Below are positions 1-11,787 of a DNA stretch of 64,000 nucleotides, piece by piece. Position 1 is the first letter of the stretch. Every line of letters starts with the position of its first letter. A program made the translations under genes and the position numbers. Under the pieces are notes generated by a model. The model searched no databases, was not told where the DNA came from, and saw only the letters and a list, made by a program, of their open reading frames with translations. Source of the stretch: Wurfbainia villosa (lineage: Eukaryota > Streptophyta > Magnoliopsida > Zingiberales > Zingiberaceae); NCBI GenBank assembly GCA_025175895.1, contig CM046003.1, forward strand, positions 30,835,245 through 30,899,244, given 5' to 3'.

Positions 1-330
1 TACATTGGTCCGTTTGAGATTTTGGAGAGGATCGGAGAAATCGCTTACTGACTAGCACTACCACCGTCTTTGGCTGGTATTCATGATGTGTTTCATGTGT
101 CCATGCTGAGGAAGTATGTGTTAGACTTTACACATATTCTATCAGATGTGTCAGGTTCCATTCAACTTGATGCTACTTACGAAGAGGTTCCGATACGGAT
201 TCTGGATCACAAGGAACGACAGTTGCGAATCAAGATAGTGTGGCTTGTCAAGGTCGGGTGGAGTCACCTCACAGATGAGGAGGCTACTTGGGAGCTTGAG
301 GAAAAGATTCAAGCTCAGTACCCCACTTAG
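1..330 (+). pseudogene. C-terminal end of Ty3/Gypsy chromovirus polyprotein (integrase tail with chromodomain-like end)
   Basis: The frame opening at position 1 reads YIGPFEIL, the usual integrase C-terminal motif of Ty3/Gypsy pol. It is followed by VFHVSMLRKY and then by YEEVPIRILDHKERQLR and EEATWELEE, the typical end of chromovirus (Del/Tekay-like) polyproteins. An in-frame TGA at 49-51 breaks the frame, so this is a decayed copy. The frame ends with TAG at 328-330, about 100 bp before a polypurine tract and LTR, as expected for 3' pol. The rest of the element lies left of the window. Integrase C-terminus and chromodomain target insertion to heterochromatin in this lineage (family knowledge). 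The exact lineage (Tekay, Reina, Galadriel) is not certain. Confidence 0.88.
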
Positions 331-427
331 TTACTTGATGTGTGGTTTTCCCCAAGTACTTGAGTTGAGCAGTGTGACATTGCTTGTTAGTACTTGAGTA
401 GGAAATTTGGGGACCAAATTTTTATTA

Positions 428-438
428 GTGGGGGAGAA
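428..438 (+). other. Polypurine tract of the chromovirus
   Basis: A purine run (AGTGGGGGAGA) lies immediately upstream of the inferred LTR start TGTTAAATACTG. Position and composition fit the primer site for plus-strand DNA synthesis. Confidence 0.7.
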
Positions 439-3179
439 TGTTAAATACTGAAATTTAAAATACTAAATTTGATGGCTAAAAATTTAGGAAAAATAATTCT
501 AGGAATTATTTTGGGATTTTTGGAATTTTAGGAAATTTTTCCAGAAATTTTATGGATTTAAACGGAGTCCGTACGAGATTCTTACGGGGATAAAATAAAT
601 AGGCTTTGGTGGAGTCTATTTAAGGGGATTAATAGGCGATATTAACCTAAGGTTTCAAATACCTAAACCTAGGTTAGTTTTCACCATCGCGATAACTTTC
701 TTTTCCCCGCTGCGCCCGACACCTCTTCCTCTCGCGATCAAGCCGTTACCTTGCGGTTTCACTTTCGCGACAACTCTTCCGATCTTCTTTTTCATTTCTT
801 TTCCCTACGCCGCAGCAAGGCACCGCCCGCCGCAGCGCCCTTTTCTTCTTCCTCCGCAAGCGCCGACTTCTCTTCCTTGCGTCCGCGCACCGCACTCCTT
901 TCTCTCGCGCCGGCTACATTTTTCCCCTGTGCTGGATTCTTCCGCGCGCCACCCTCCTCACCGCGTTGTCGCCCCTATGCAGCGGCCATCGACCGCTACC
1001 TCGGCCACTCGCCGTCGCCGCAAGTCTTTTGCTGTCGCCGTCTCTTCTCTTCCGCCAGCCCCATCGAATGCCGACAGCAGCTAGGTCGATCGTAGCTTCT
1101 CCTTTCATCCGTTTACCTCTCTGCAAGCGACAACGGTCCGATCAGGAGCTATTCTTTTTGATTGTCGTCGGAGCAAGGTAAGACACTGTCCTCTCCTTGT
1201 TATTTTTCCCTCGATCTCAGAAGGTAACCACCGCTGTGAACGCAGTCCTTTTTGTGATGGGCAGTGGGTTGAGCGTGGTTTTCCGGCGAACAGGGCAGCT
1301 TTAGGGGAAGGGGCTGCCGGTGGAATTCCTAGGGCTGGTGAACTTGATTGGTTGATTTAGGGCAGTCGAGATTTTTGCTCCGGTGAACAGAGTTGGGGAA
1401 ATTCTTCCGGTGGAGTCCTAAGTGTTGGTAAGTTGATCTAGCCCTCTCTATTTTAGCTATGAATTGATAGATTTTGGGTTGTATGACTGTGAGGGAGAGG
1501 AGCGGACTTGTTTGGGTTGCGCCGGTGAATAGAATAGGCGGTGAGGTTCTGTTTGGATGTTGTACACATGATAATAGGGGTTGTAAAAGCATATTCGAGT
1601 AATTGAACGAAAAGATGGTTATATTAGGTGGGAGGTGATCGGGATGTAATTAAGCATTTGGGTTAATTGGGTTATGAACGAAATCGATTAAGTATTCGAT
1701 TTGTCAGTGAATTGCATTTGTGCTTAACAATAGTCATGTTGTATGTAGGTTTCGGTCACGAGGCAGGTTCACGATCGTGACGATTTGATTCTTTTGTGGA
1801 TATTTTATCAGGCGGGTATTTTGACTTATCTCCTAGATATAGTCATGTTGATATGCTAGTTAAGATAGTTTGCAATAATTTTCATGTTTATATGCCTAGT
1901 ATGTTTTTTGTGCCTACTAGATACATGCATTTGATCAGTATGATTATACCTTCCCTATTTTATTTGGATCATAGTTACTTGGATTATGGATATGTACATA
2001 TTGATTGTGCATATTATTCGGATATGTGTATTTAGTTGGATTTACATGTTTTAGTATCATGCACCATCTTGCATGATTACATCTTTGAGACGGGTTCCAT
2101 TATTGTTGAGCCATGACGGTTACATGGCTCGCACTGCCACTCATGGGTTAGTGGTACATCAGGAGGGTGTGTGCAGTTGCTCTGTCTGGCTCCGCTGGTC
2201 CGCTCATGGGTAGCGATGAGGCAGCGTGGTAGCGGGCAGGGATCCCTCCTCTAGTCTATGACACCGGGAGATGAGAGCTTAGCTCCCCCACTCTGTTTGG
2301 GGCAGAAGGATAAGTGTACTCGCGGCATTACATTGCTCACTCGCTCGGGAGCGATGATGGCGAGTGCGATTATCATAGCCCTACCCACTCGGCTTCACCA
2401 TCAGCGTGTGGCTAGATAGCGTCAGGGGTGACCATGTCATTTGCACGACATGCATTTTTGCATGAATCGCATTTGTATTGTGTTTGCTGCATTTTATTGA
2501 TGCCTTGGATGTTGCATATGATTGTCATGCATACAAGATTCATATTCGTATATGGTAATGACTTTATCTCTTATAGTAGGGCACATGCTCCTATATCAGG
2601 GTAGGAGATTCAGGTGAGTATAGTCCTTTTGCATTTATTTCTTTCTTACCCTATATGTGAGACTGTACTGGCATAATTTTTATTGTTAGCTATATCTTAC
2701 TTTGCATATCGACTATACCCGCTGAGTTCTTTGAACTTACCCCATTGATTTTTTTTTTATTTCAGGATGAAGCTGTCAAGAGAGTCCAGCTGTCAATCCC
2801 TCTCGTCGAAATGGATAGATTTTATTGGTCTTATGGTTTTGGATTTTATATAGAAGATATGTTTAGGTCCTGATGTTTTGGTTATGTACTTGTGGAAGTT
2901 TGGGAATATTTGTGGTGTCCTTATGGACTATTCAATTAGTTGGTTGTATGTTCCTGCTCAGATGGCAGAAGGGGTAAATTTAGATGTGATAGACTTCATT
3001 TATTTACTATGATGGTTGGCCTGAGACCTTATGATCTGCGTGTGTAGATGTTTTTGTTCCGGTCATGTTGACCGATGTATAGTGGTCGTGTAGGTCTTGT
3101 ATGAAAATTGGTATTGTCACCCGTACAGAGGAGATTCTGTCGGATTTTTGTCTGGCGAGGACTCTCTCAGGACGTGACA
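439..3179 (+). mobile_element. Long 3' LTR of the Ty3/Gypsy chromovirus
   Basis: The segment begins TGTTAAATACTG directly after the polypurine tract and ends GACGTGACA at about 3179, giving a 2.74-kb LTR with TG...CA ends. LTRs of this length are common in Tekay/Del elements. The first 250 bp are AT-rich, and a TATA-like TATTTAAGG lies near 618. A GC- and CT-rich stretch (about 690-1190) resembles a transcript leader. An exon-like donor (AAG/GTAAGA at 1178) and an acceptor after a T-run (TTTCAG ending at 2765) are visible. No credible coding sequence is present: short frames at 751-1181 are C/S/R-rich translations of the leader. The left LTR is outside the window, so the boundaries cannot be checked by comparison. 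Confidence 0.75.
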
Positions 3180-5919
3180 TGTCTAGTCTCTAGACCATAC
3201 TTTTTTTTTTTTGACAAAAAATGATGCATTCACTTGAGACGTTCTTCATTGTTGACTCCATAGTTAGATGAAGAAAGATAAATCACAAGAGATATTTTTA
3301 TTCAATTAAAAATTAATACAATGAGAGGATAAATACCTCGAAAAACTTTATAATTTTCGAAGATTAATTTTTACTCTTTGGAATAATTTTATTGTCTGTG
3401 CTAATCATTTAATCCTCTTGTGGAGACACTGTACTTTTTCTCCTATTCTATGTTATGTAGTATATGGGTCGAGCCCTTTTCCCTCGTCATTTATCACAAT
3501 GGATGTGGTCGAAAAGTCTCCCACAATCCTTTTGTGGCTCTATGAGAAACCCCTCATTGCCTGTTTCTTTCTCGTGTCGCAAACTTCCCCAAGCAACAAA
3601 TGATGTCGCATGCTAGAGCAATGACTCTCCTCTTGTAGTTCTCAGTCTAATCACTCGCCTCTATGGTAGTGAAGCATCAAAGAGACCAAACCACCACATA
3701 CTTCTTTCCTACATGTAGTTGTGTCCTTTTTGCTTGTCACTGATCTCTTGTAGCACTGATGAGATTTATTTCCTTCTGCGCAACAATGATATCTTCCGCT
3801 CCTCGGGTTTCCCTTGGTTCCCATACACTTTGTTTTCATCTTCTCTTGCTGCACTGGCCAATTTCAGTTTTAAGTTTAGCCTATGTTTCTTTAGTGTGCA
3901 AATTGAAGACCTAAATACTTCTCCGCGACAATATTTCTCTTGCTGCACTAATAAGCTTGAAGGAAGCCTTTCAATCCTTGTGTAAGACGTAAATACTTTT
4001 TGGTCACTTGTTGATGATGACTATGAGCACAAGAAAATTAGCAGTGTTTTTATTAGTTCTTAGCGTCCAATGCCTCTCCAAGAGCTTATGAACCAAGGAT
4101 CCAATGGATACCTACTAGACACCTCTAGTTAACTATAAGTATCAGATAGCCATCGTATGCCAATGATTCGCTAGCTAATCGATCATCTAGTGGACTGACT
4201 AATCAACTGAACTATAAATAATATTTTCTTGCTCACCTAAAAATCACAATCAGTCATCTCCCTAGCCAATTGGCATGCTCTAATTGACGAGACCAACCTT
4301 TCCACGACACTTGGGTAGTCCCTCTACACTTGACCAACTATTGTAAGACCACATAAAGATCCAATCAGTTGTCAAAATACCACCTGACTATCCAAGTAAC
4401 TAAAGGATTCACAATCATCAATGACCCTAGGTATATAAACCACTCAGGCTACCATAATATCATTACAATGTTCCATACACCCCTGCCCCACCACAGAGCT
4501 TCAGACTATAATCTTGTAATCACTCATGGATCTCACATCTTCAAACTTCATCTGCTCAAGTCCATTGAGCCCCTTCTCAAGCTCTAGTGCAATAACCCAA
4601 TTGCAACAACACCTAAATCCAAGCCTATAACTTGATCCTCCCCAAGTTTTTGAGTGCTACAACTCGATCCAAACCAAGCTGTCGAGTCTAAGAATCCATG
4701 ACTCAGAATTCAACGATATAATTCCATCAAGTCCAATAATGTATACTCTCTAGTCGAATCATCACAACTACCAAAAACACTAGTTAAACCATATTAAATC
4801 CAAATTATCCTAACTTAAACATATTTTCAAAATATCAAAATAATATGGTCTATCCCAACCACAAGATATGAATTGTCTCTCCAACACTCTAAATTTTCAT
4901 GATCTTCCACAATATTGGCAAGTTATCTTGTCTTGCTAGAGATTACTCGTGACTTGTATACATAAATCAATGATGGAGATCTTCATATGGGACCAAAGAG
5001 TTTTGTCATCATGAACAAATCTATAGCATTACATGCATAAGGTACGAATGTTAGACACGTCGTTGCGTAATAGTAATTGAAAGAATGAAACTTAATTAGA
5101 GTGATTAAATTTGAGGGGTTTAATTGTAATAAGAGGTGAATTTATTAATAAAACTATAGAGGACTAAATTAAAAATCAATTAGCATGTGCCCATGTTAGC
5201 CAGTGAGCTACCTTGATAGTATTACTTCCTTCACATGTGCCCATGTGAGTCAGCGAACTACCTTTGAATCACTCTTTTTCAACACAATAGACAATGAAGG
5301 AAAGCAAGAAGTAACACCCATAGATATGTACACATGCTCATCAATTGTAGTTTAACAAATGCAGACTTTATACTTTCATCAATCATAGTTTAATGATCGT
5401 GGATCTCATGCTACCAGTACAAATTATTTTAGTCGATGTCGAACTGTCAAGACTGGGGATCACATTGCATGCTTGATGCAGTATATTCATATAAATTGCA
5501 TTGTTGCAATTGATCTAGCACATGCATATGACAAATGACTTCTACTATTGATCATAGTTTCTTTTACCATTTATTTTAGGGTTTATGGTTGATGAACCCC
5601 TACTGTCATTCAGGTTTGCTTTTATATCTACTTTCATACTTCCATACAAGTTTATTGGGATTTTACAGTAATATTTACAAAAACCGTCAAACATAGCTAG
5701 AGCAGTTGCACATACAATAGCAATGCTAAATTATTTTAATCCTCGCCGATTGAGAATCTTTACAGGTGGAGTTGTATTTGTATATGTGATACTGAACTTA
5801 ATTTACAAACCCCTTGAGAAAGCATAGAATGTTTAGAACAATATCTTACCAGCGGCATATAAAACCACTAATGTTGCATAAATATGGATTCAATCGGAAA
5901 GGCATTGCCGGAGATGGCT
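3180..5919. other. Intergenic stretch without a recognised gene
   Basis: This AT-rich stretch lies between the chromovirus LTR and the 3' end of the protease gene. A T-run is at about 3203-3213. Frames at 3418-3985 on both strands are short and give no recognised domain; the stretch 3640-3990 has more codon-like texture than its surroundings but nothing I can name. A degenerate direct repeat around CATGTGCCCATGT occurs near 5185 and 5235. The last few hundred bases probably hold the 3' UTR of the minus-strand protease gene. Confidence 0.5.
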
Positions 5920-7953
5920 CTACACGTCTAGGATAGGATAAGAAGCACATGTTGCAACACCTGCATTCAGATGAATGATCTGATAAATCTTCCCACATCT
6001 AATACTCATGTTTATATATCCATATGTATGATTTGAACAAGGGTTAAGAAGTAGGGAGACTCACCACACATGTTCTTCCCCAATTCCATTTTGAAGTAGC
6101 CATCCACACCCCAATCTTCTCCCCACGAGTTCTTGATGAGCCAATACGGGATGCCATTCTCCACACCGTAACCAACAGCTAGAACAGCATGGTTCACATC
6201 CTAAGAGGAAAAAACAATTTGCATCATTATAAATAGATCGTATAAGAAGGGAGCTTTGGCACAACGGTAAGGTTGTTGTCTTATAACCAAAAGGTCACGG
6301 GTTCAAATCCTGGAAATAGCCTCTTGCAAAAAGCAAGATAAGACTACGTACAATAGATTTCTTCTCCGGTACCCTGCGTGGTGGGAGCTTCGTACACCGG
6401 ATTGTAGTTTTCTATAAATAAATCGTACAACAACAACAACCAAACTTTATTTCACTAGCTATAGTTGATTATATGATCCTCCTATTATACTATTTTATCA
6501 TTGCTGATTAAATCTTCTTTAAACTTTTTCTTCCTCATTTAATATGCATTTTTGTTAGAGCTTAGTAATTGGAACATGTTTTGATCTTCTAAATTCATGC
6601 CCCTAAATAAATCATAGCAACTTAAAAATATTTAGCAATTAAACAATGACTCAAAATTGGCACAGGAGTAACTGTGGAACAGGGGACGCCCGAATCACTC
6701 ACCCCTGTCCGGTATTTTAATATGTGAATTAGTTAAGATGTAATTTTTAGTAATTTAAGCTAACCATGGGAGTGTTGCCACAGGTTTCGCTGGTGTAGAC
6801 TCCTCCCTTGTATAACCTGAAATCACGCACCACCTGGAAAGCAACGCTGACCGGTCGAACCACTCCCACCGCATACTTCAGCTCATCCTCGGCACCCTTT
6901 TCATCATTAATTTCAACAGTTATACACACACACACAAACTTAGTCGTTAATCAAATTGGTAAATGAGCAAGTGACCAGATAAGTAAATAATTACCAGGGT
7001 GATATTGATAGAGTCGAGAACTTTTACGCCTACGTTTTCAGGGTTGAATTTACAGAGGCCATTAACGCCTTGGTAGGGATAAGATTCTTCGGTATCCAAG
7101 CCTCCGTTGTATTTGATGTACTCAAAGGCCTGGGAAGGCAACCCTCCGTTGCAGCCGAAGTTATTGAAAGCATAACCACAGTCAACCAGTTGCTGCTCCG
7201 AGAGGGAGATGCCCTTTCCTGTGGCCTGCGTGTAGGCCGCTTCCAGTGCACCAGTCGTGCTGCACGTCGCACAGTTAATCTTTATTGATTACTCTCGAAT
7301 TCGATGGAGAGCACTCGAAACAAAGAGATCAAAATGGAGGTGTGAAAAAAAAAAGAAAAACCTGAAGGTCCAGCAAGATCCACAGTGCCCTTGATCTTTC
7401 ACCGGGCTCACTATCCCTGATTCTCTCCAGTCTTTCTGCAGGAAATAATTCGTTCTACCATAGTTAATACTTCAATCATAAGTTTTCATTTGTTTTTTTT
7501 TTGTTTCTTTTGTAAAATAAAGAAAATACCACGAATTCAAAATCAGTTATTGGAGCAGATCTGACCAATGGTAGAATCAGTATCAGAGTTTTAATGATTT
7601 GAATTACCGTGTCAGGGAGCTCGACTTCCGCCATCTGATGGTTCCTCTTCAGCGTGGCCGAGCAGTTCTGCGCCGCACCGAGGTGGCTTGCGCGGAACTC
7701 CTCCCAGCTCATGTCCGCGAAACCTGCAGCATGAATCACGACGATACATGTATCAGCTAGCGATGGCAACCGACGGCCAAGGGATGCATCTTGATCATTC
7801 CGAATCCGATCTTACGGTTGATTCCCAGCCGGTACGGCAACCCCTTCCTGTTCGTGGAGCGGATCAGCGCCAGGTTCTCGGCGAACACCGCGAACCTTGT
7901 CCGTATCTCCTCCATGCTGCCGTATGACTTCCCATACCTGCCATTCAACGGCG

Positions 7954-7989
<36 letters not shown>

Positions 7990-8221
7990 AGGAAGATGCG
8001 TTGTTGATTGGGTACCTGAGGGCGAAGCTGGCGAATCGAAGAGAATCGCGGGAGCGGCCGAGTACGTCAAGCAGAGACGAGCGGAGCGATTCGCGGTCAG
8101 TGACGTACCGGATCGGGTTCGCGTCTGACTCACCGAGGCTTGCGCGTGCAGAGGAGAAGGAGAAGACGGCGAAGAGGAGGAGGAGGAAGAGGGGGCGGAG
8201 GAGGGGGAAGCGACGAGCCAT
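5920..8221 (-). CDS. Aleurain-type vacuolar cysteine protease (papain family C1A), 8 exons
   Basis: Eight exons join in frame to a 363-aa preproprotein: 8221-8016, 7937-7816, 7723-7608, 7435-7362, 7259-6995, 6896-6765, 6200-6065, 5960-5920. All seven introns are GT-AG. The start ATG precedes a hydrophobic signal peptide (about residues 5-27). NPIR, the aleurain vacuolar sorting motif, is at 35-38. The ERFNIN prodomain signature is E79-R83-F87-N90-I94-N98. Gln163, catalytic Cys169 (GHCGSCW), His309 and Asn329 (KNSWG) are all present, as is GCNGG at 208-212. N-glycosylation sites are NCS (129) and NIT in exon 5. The length matches aleurain/oryzain-gamma/cathepsin H-like enzymes of about 360 aa. 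It would act as an aminopeptidase/endopeptidase in the lytic vacuole (family knowledge). The C-terminus SYPILDV is slightly unusual. No disabling change was seen. Confidence 0.95.
6228..6429 (+). repeat. Target site duplication flanking the SINE
   Basis: The 17-bp direct repeats at 6228-6244 and 6413-6429 (TATAAATAGATCGTATA and TATAAATAAATCGTACA) differ at two positions. They bracket the SINE exactly, so the insertion is moderately old. Confidence 0.85.
6245..6412 (+). mobile_element. Au-like tRNA-derived SINE in intron 6 of the protease gene
   Basis: A 168-bp element begins GGGAGCTTTGGCACAACGG (A-box-like region) and has a B box GGTCACGGGTTCAAATCC. It continues with AGCCTCTTGCA, CGTACAATAGA and GGGAGCTTCGTACACCGG, which is the diagnostic body of plant Au SINEs. 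It lies inside the intron between exons 6 and 7, antisense to the gene, and is bounded by 17-bp duplications. Such elements are transcribed by Pol III and mobilised by LINE machinery (family knowledge). It is a short, slightly diverged copy. Confidence 0.92.
7957..7985. repeat. (AG)n microsatellite in intron 1
   Basis: About 14 uninterrupted AG units lie within the first intron of the protease gene, near the exon 2 acceptor. On the gene strand this is a CT-rich tract. Confidence 0.9.
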
Positions 8222-8894
8222 GTGGTGGCGGCTGCCTTCCGAGTTACTTGGATTGGTTGGCTGGATGGAATAGATAGGCGCACTTGTCGGATCACGGAAA
8301 TAAAGAGCATAGGGCGATCGACTTCCACGGATGTCGTAGGCGCTGACGTTGCCAGCCCAATCAACCACCAGGATATTTCTAAGGCCCGTTGATTTATTTT
8401 TTTTACTAGCTGCGTCCAATTTTTTTTTAATTTCATTACATATTTAAATATATATTACGAACCTGATTTTTTTTAAAAAAAATCTCTAGTTTTTAAAAAT
8501 TATTTTAATAAATAAAGAAGCTCGATGAACTCGGAGACAGATGTTTATCATTTAAGCTACACAACCACAATAAATAATTTTTTTTTTAAACTGACAAGTT
8601 GAAATTATTTTTAAATTAGAGAATTCATCGATATATATTGAAATTATTATTTTTAAGTATATAAAGGTTTTTAATAAGATTATTTAAACAAGATGATAGT
8701 GACATATCTTAGAAAATAAATATATTTTTTGCACATAAATTTTAAAAGAAAAATATCAATTGCAATGCATAAATATAATACAATAACTATGTTATCTTTG
8801 ACTACTACGAATGTACATAGTATTTGAGAATGCCAAACTAATTTTTTATGGATAATGTAAAAAAACAAAAATTAAAATTAAAATAGTCCTTTAG
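8222..8894 (-). promoter_or_regulatory. Upstream region of the protease gene, then AT-rich spacer
   Basis: The 250 bp upstream of the ATG (gene strand) are moderately GC-rich and should hold the 5' UTR and core promoter. I see no clear TATA box in the expected place. From about 8395 to 8880 the sequence is AT-rich with A/T runs and no coding potential. Assignment as promoter is by position only. Confidence 0.4.
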
Positions 8895-9455
8895 CAAGTG
8901 AGGTTGTTTGTTCAGAGTCATCCATCGAAGCTCCTAATTCCCTCGAGATAGTTCTTGAGGTCAAGTTAAATCACCTATCCTTAGGTGCCTCACCCAAGCT
9001 CTCGGTTTGACATAGCAAGGTTGTTTGACAGAGGATCAGTCATCCTATCCACTAAGAGGATTAGTTTGTTGGTAGTGTTGCATTGCCCGACTAATCTCTT
9101 TGGCAAACCTATTGCACGCCTGGGTAGAGCGATCATAAATTTGATGAAAAACACATAATGGTGTCGATGCTTTGGTAGGAGTCATTTTTCCTTACTCTCT
9201 GAGAACTCTTCCACATTTATATATTTTTTCACCCTTTTTAAGAAGTCATCATAGTCAGTCGGATGCTTTTTCACCAATGATCGAAAAAAAGCCTCCCTCT
9301 AGTAACCCCTAGGAAAAGACACTCATAAGGATCTCAGAAGTAGCTAAAGGCACCTCCAAGATAGTATGGCTGAAATACTAAATGTACTCCCTCATGATTT
9401 CTCGATCATGTTGTTTCATTGAGAAAAGATTAAAGGGAAGTATTCTAATAACACT
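8895..9455 (-). pseudogene. Ty3/Gypsy Tat-like gag, 3' half of a split copy
   Basis: On the minus strand the sequence reads LFSMKQHDRE, then YFSHTILEVPLATSEILMS, then CVFHQIYDRSTQACNRFAKEI. This is the second half of a Tat/Retand-type gag including a CxFHxxxxHxTxxC-like region, in which a His is lost. Several in-frame stops interrupt it. The missing first half is found 16 kb away at 25613-26110 on the same strand, so the copy was split by insertion of the plus-strand Tat element. The left end of the gag is not sharply defined. Confidence 0.7.
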
Positions 9456-10597
9456 TGTTGTTAATAAAATTGATATTACTATGATATGACTTAGGAGCTA
9501 GGAAAAGGAATTATGATTGGTGAGATGAGATCGGAGGAAAGGATAATAATGTAGGGTATATGTCCTAGTCCAACCATATCCGACTCGGGAAATAGGCTTA
9601 GCTGATGAGGTGGCAATTTGGGGAAGGAAGAGGAAGTCCGGTAGTCAAAATGAAATTAGATAGTGACTCGGAAAAGTGAGACGGTTGAGGGAGATCAACT
9701 CAGGAAATCAAGGTGGGGTATAAGTGCATGCGCTTGGTGGCCAAAACAAAGCTAAATAGCAACTCGGAGAGCCGAGATGAATTATATGCACTCCAGCTTA
9801 AACGACTAGGGTGATGTAGGGAAGCAAGTCAGGAAAATAAGCCAAAGACAATTCGGGGAACAGAGCCGAGTTAAGGTAGGGATAAGAAGAAGTAACTAGG
9901 GAAAATAAGAGTGGCATGATAAGGTGAAGGTAGAGAAAAGGGGAAGGTGCTCCTTATCATGCTTTCTCATGAGAGTTTGTTACTCAATGTAACAAACCAA
10001 GACACCTAGAGGTCCCCATAGAAGATTCTTGGTAGCTTTCACTCACTAATATCATAACAGAATTATTCTTCAGATTGGAAGAACCTTCCACATGGATGTT
10101 GATCCGGGTGGTTTGTTACGCAACAGTTGGCTCCAAGGGCGGCAAATATAAAAGAAAAGAAGAAGAAGATGACACACTCTTTAGGGCTTCACCTTTTGGA
10201 CACTTCAACTTCTCTTACTCTCTCTCTCCCTCTCACTCTCTAGGGGAGGAGTTTTCTGAACGGAGATTGATCACCAGAAGGAAGGGAACATATCCTAGGA
10301 GGAAGAAGGAGGCGGAAAGTCATACGAGTCTTACTTCTTTATTTTGTACACATTTCTATCTATAAAGGGTTTTCTCCACCTCCGGAAGTACTTCCGAGAA
10401 GGAGAGATTATAGTAAAGGTATCTAGTGTCGGAGCTCACTCTAGAGCTCACCCGTGGAACAAGAATTAAAATTTCGAACCACGTTAAATCTCTTGTCATC
10501 ATTCTTACTCTTTCATCATTTTTACTGTTGTAGCTAGAGAAGACCCCAAGCCTCCCTGACATTTTCATCCCAAAAGAGGTAGAAAATCCATGCCGCA
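9456..10597 (+). mobile_element. 5' LTR of Tat element F
   Basis: The end at 10597 (ATGCCGCA) is followed by a PBS-like stretch, and the last 135 bp (10463-10597) match 25475-25612. A TATA-like TATAAAA is at 10147-10153. The leader after it resembles other Tat LTRs (CCACCTCCGG... CGTGGAAC). The start is approximate. Confidence 0.65.
10147..10153 (+). promoter_or_regulatory. TATA box candidate of the Tat 5' LTR
   Basis: TATAAAA lies in GGCAAATATAAAAGAAAAG, about 450 bp before the LTR end, a plausible core promoter position in an LTR of this size. Confidence 0.45.
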
Positions 10598-10621
10598 TTA
10601 GTTGGTGGCATCTTTGGGAAC
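10598..10621 (+). other. Primer binding site of Tat element F
   Basis: TTGGTGGCATCTTTGGGAA directly follows the LTR end. It resembles the TTGGCGCCGTCTGTGGGAA-type PBS of Tat elements, with a few changes. Confidence 0.6.
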
Positions 10622-10639
10622 ATTTTTACTGAACAAGAT

Positions 10640-11787
10640 GTGAAGATGCATTTGCAAAAGATTCCTCATCCTGTAGCCTCTTCCGCAGAGGAAACCCCAA
10701 TCACTTTATTGCCATCCCAGTTGAGGGCCACAGTGGATACGGCAGTATCTGAAGCTCTTGTGAGGGAATGGAAGAGGAAGGGATATCTTAATCCCCACTC
10801 TAGTGAACCTTCTCAAAGGAAGCCACCATTTGAAGGACCTTCTCATATTCCTCCACTCGGTCCCCAAGAAACTGAGATATTACCGGGAGAAGTGCATGCG
10901 GCGGGAGTATATCAGTATCCTTTTCCGATGATGGCCACGAGGCGTGAAAACCAGGGGAGAGTCATTCTACGAAGGTACCAAAACCTTATGAGCCTTGTCC
11001 TTTCACTGAAGACATAGTGCTAGAACAACCACCGGCACACTTTCAGGCCCCCCAAATGGAGATGTATAACGACACTTTCGATCCAGAAAAAGCATTTATC
11101 TCAATTTAAAGGTGCGAACACCCTCCATTGCTATACTGACGCTCTTAAGTGTCGGGCCTTCCGCATCACCTTGGCCGCTTCCGCTTAGAGATGGTTCAAG
11201 TCTTTACCCCCTAGTTCTATCACATATTTTTCTAATTTAAAGGGAGTTTTTCTTCAGTAGTTTGCTAGCTGTAAAACATATAACATGATGCCTCCATTCT
11301 GCTTCATTTAAAACAAGAGTCCTCAGAGTCTTTGAGGAGTTACATCCATTGTTTCACTACTACTGCTCGAGAAATACCCTCTGCAATGCCTGACCTCTTG
11401 AGGGTTGTTATCCCTCATGGACTGAAGGAAGGACCCTTCCTTAGTTCTTTGTTGAGAAATCCAACCACTAGCTATGAAGAATTAATGGGTCGTGCTGAAG
11501 AGTACATTAATGAGGAGGAAGGGTTGAGAGTGAGTAGGGCAGAGAAGAAGCCCGCTTCTACTCCTGCAGAAAGGGACCCCCCCCTCCTATCCAATGGGGA
11601 CCTCTCAGAAGGGAATATGTCAGGCCCTTTATACCCGAAGTTCCTCGGCTGCAACCCTTGGCATTGGGTGTTCACCCTCATCCTCCTTTGTGAATTATGA
11701 CCACGGAGGCCTTACCCCTCCCGTGAACGTGGAAGGAGCAGAAAATGGAGGCATATGATCAGCAAGGTATCCTTCAATGCCTAGCAG
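10640..11787 (+). pseudogene. Tat gag (element F), broken
   Basis: A 125-codon frame starting at 10640 (MKMHLQKIPHP) is the acidic/proline-rich gag N-terminus. After frameshifts, the conserved capsid part reads SLRSYIHCFTTTAREIPSAM and LKEGPFLSSLLRNPTTSYEE (about 11308-11520), a standard Tat gag block ending in RAEEYINEEE. Stops and indels occur near 11015-11310, and the frame is lost after 11700. Element A interrupts the region at 11788. The gag would form the virus-like particle in an active copy. Confidence 0.8.

Noticed and set aside
751..1181. Overlapping open frames rich in Ala, Arg, Ser and Pro on both strands
   Set aside because: They fall in the GC-rich leader of the chromovirus LTR, overlap each other on both strands and show no domain; the composition alone explains them.
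3418..3985. Short frames on both strands (60-88 codons), one with several Cys
   Set aside because: No recognisable domain, start context or splice pattern; possibly a gene relic, but nothing supports a product.
6250..6330. Possible tRNA gene (A/B-box-like sequence)
   Set aside because: The body and tail match the Au SINE layout and target duplications bracket it; no cloverleaf or anticodon arm of a functional tRNA is apparent.
7945..8436. Long minus-strand frames (154 and 163 codons) around the protease start
   Set aside because: One frame includes exon 1 plus untranslated upstream DNA and reads into intron 1; the other is its out-of-frame shadow. The real start is the ATG at 8221.
9456..9470. 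Target duplication for Tat element F
   Set aside because: TCAAA after the right end (25613-25617) has no match next to any plausible left LTR start, so no TSD is claimed.
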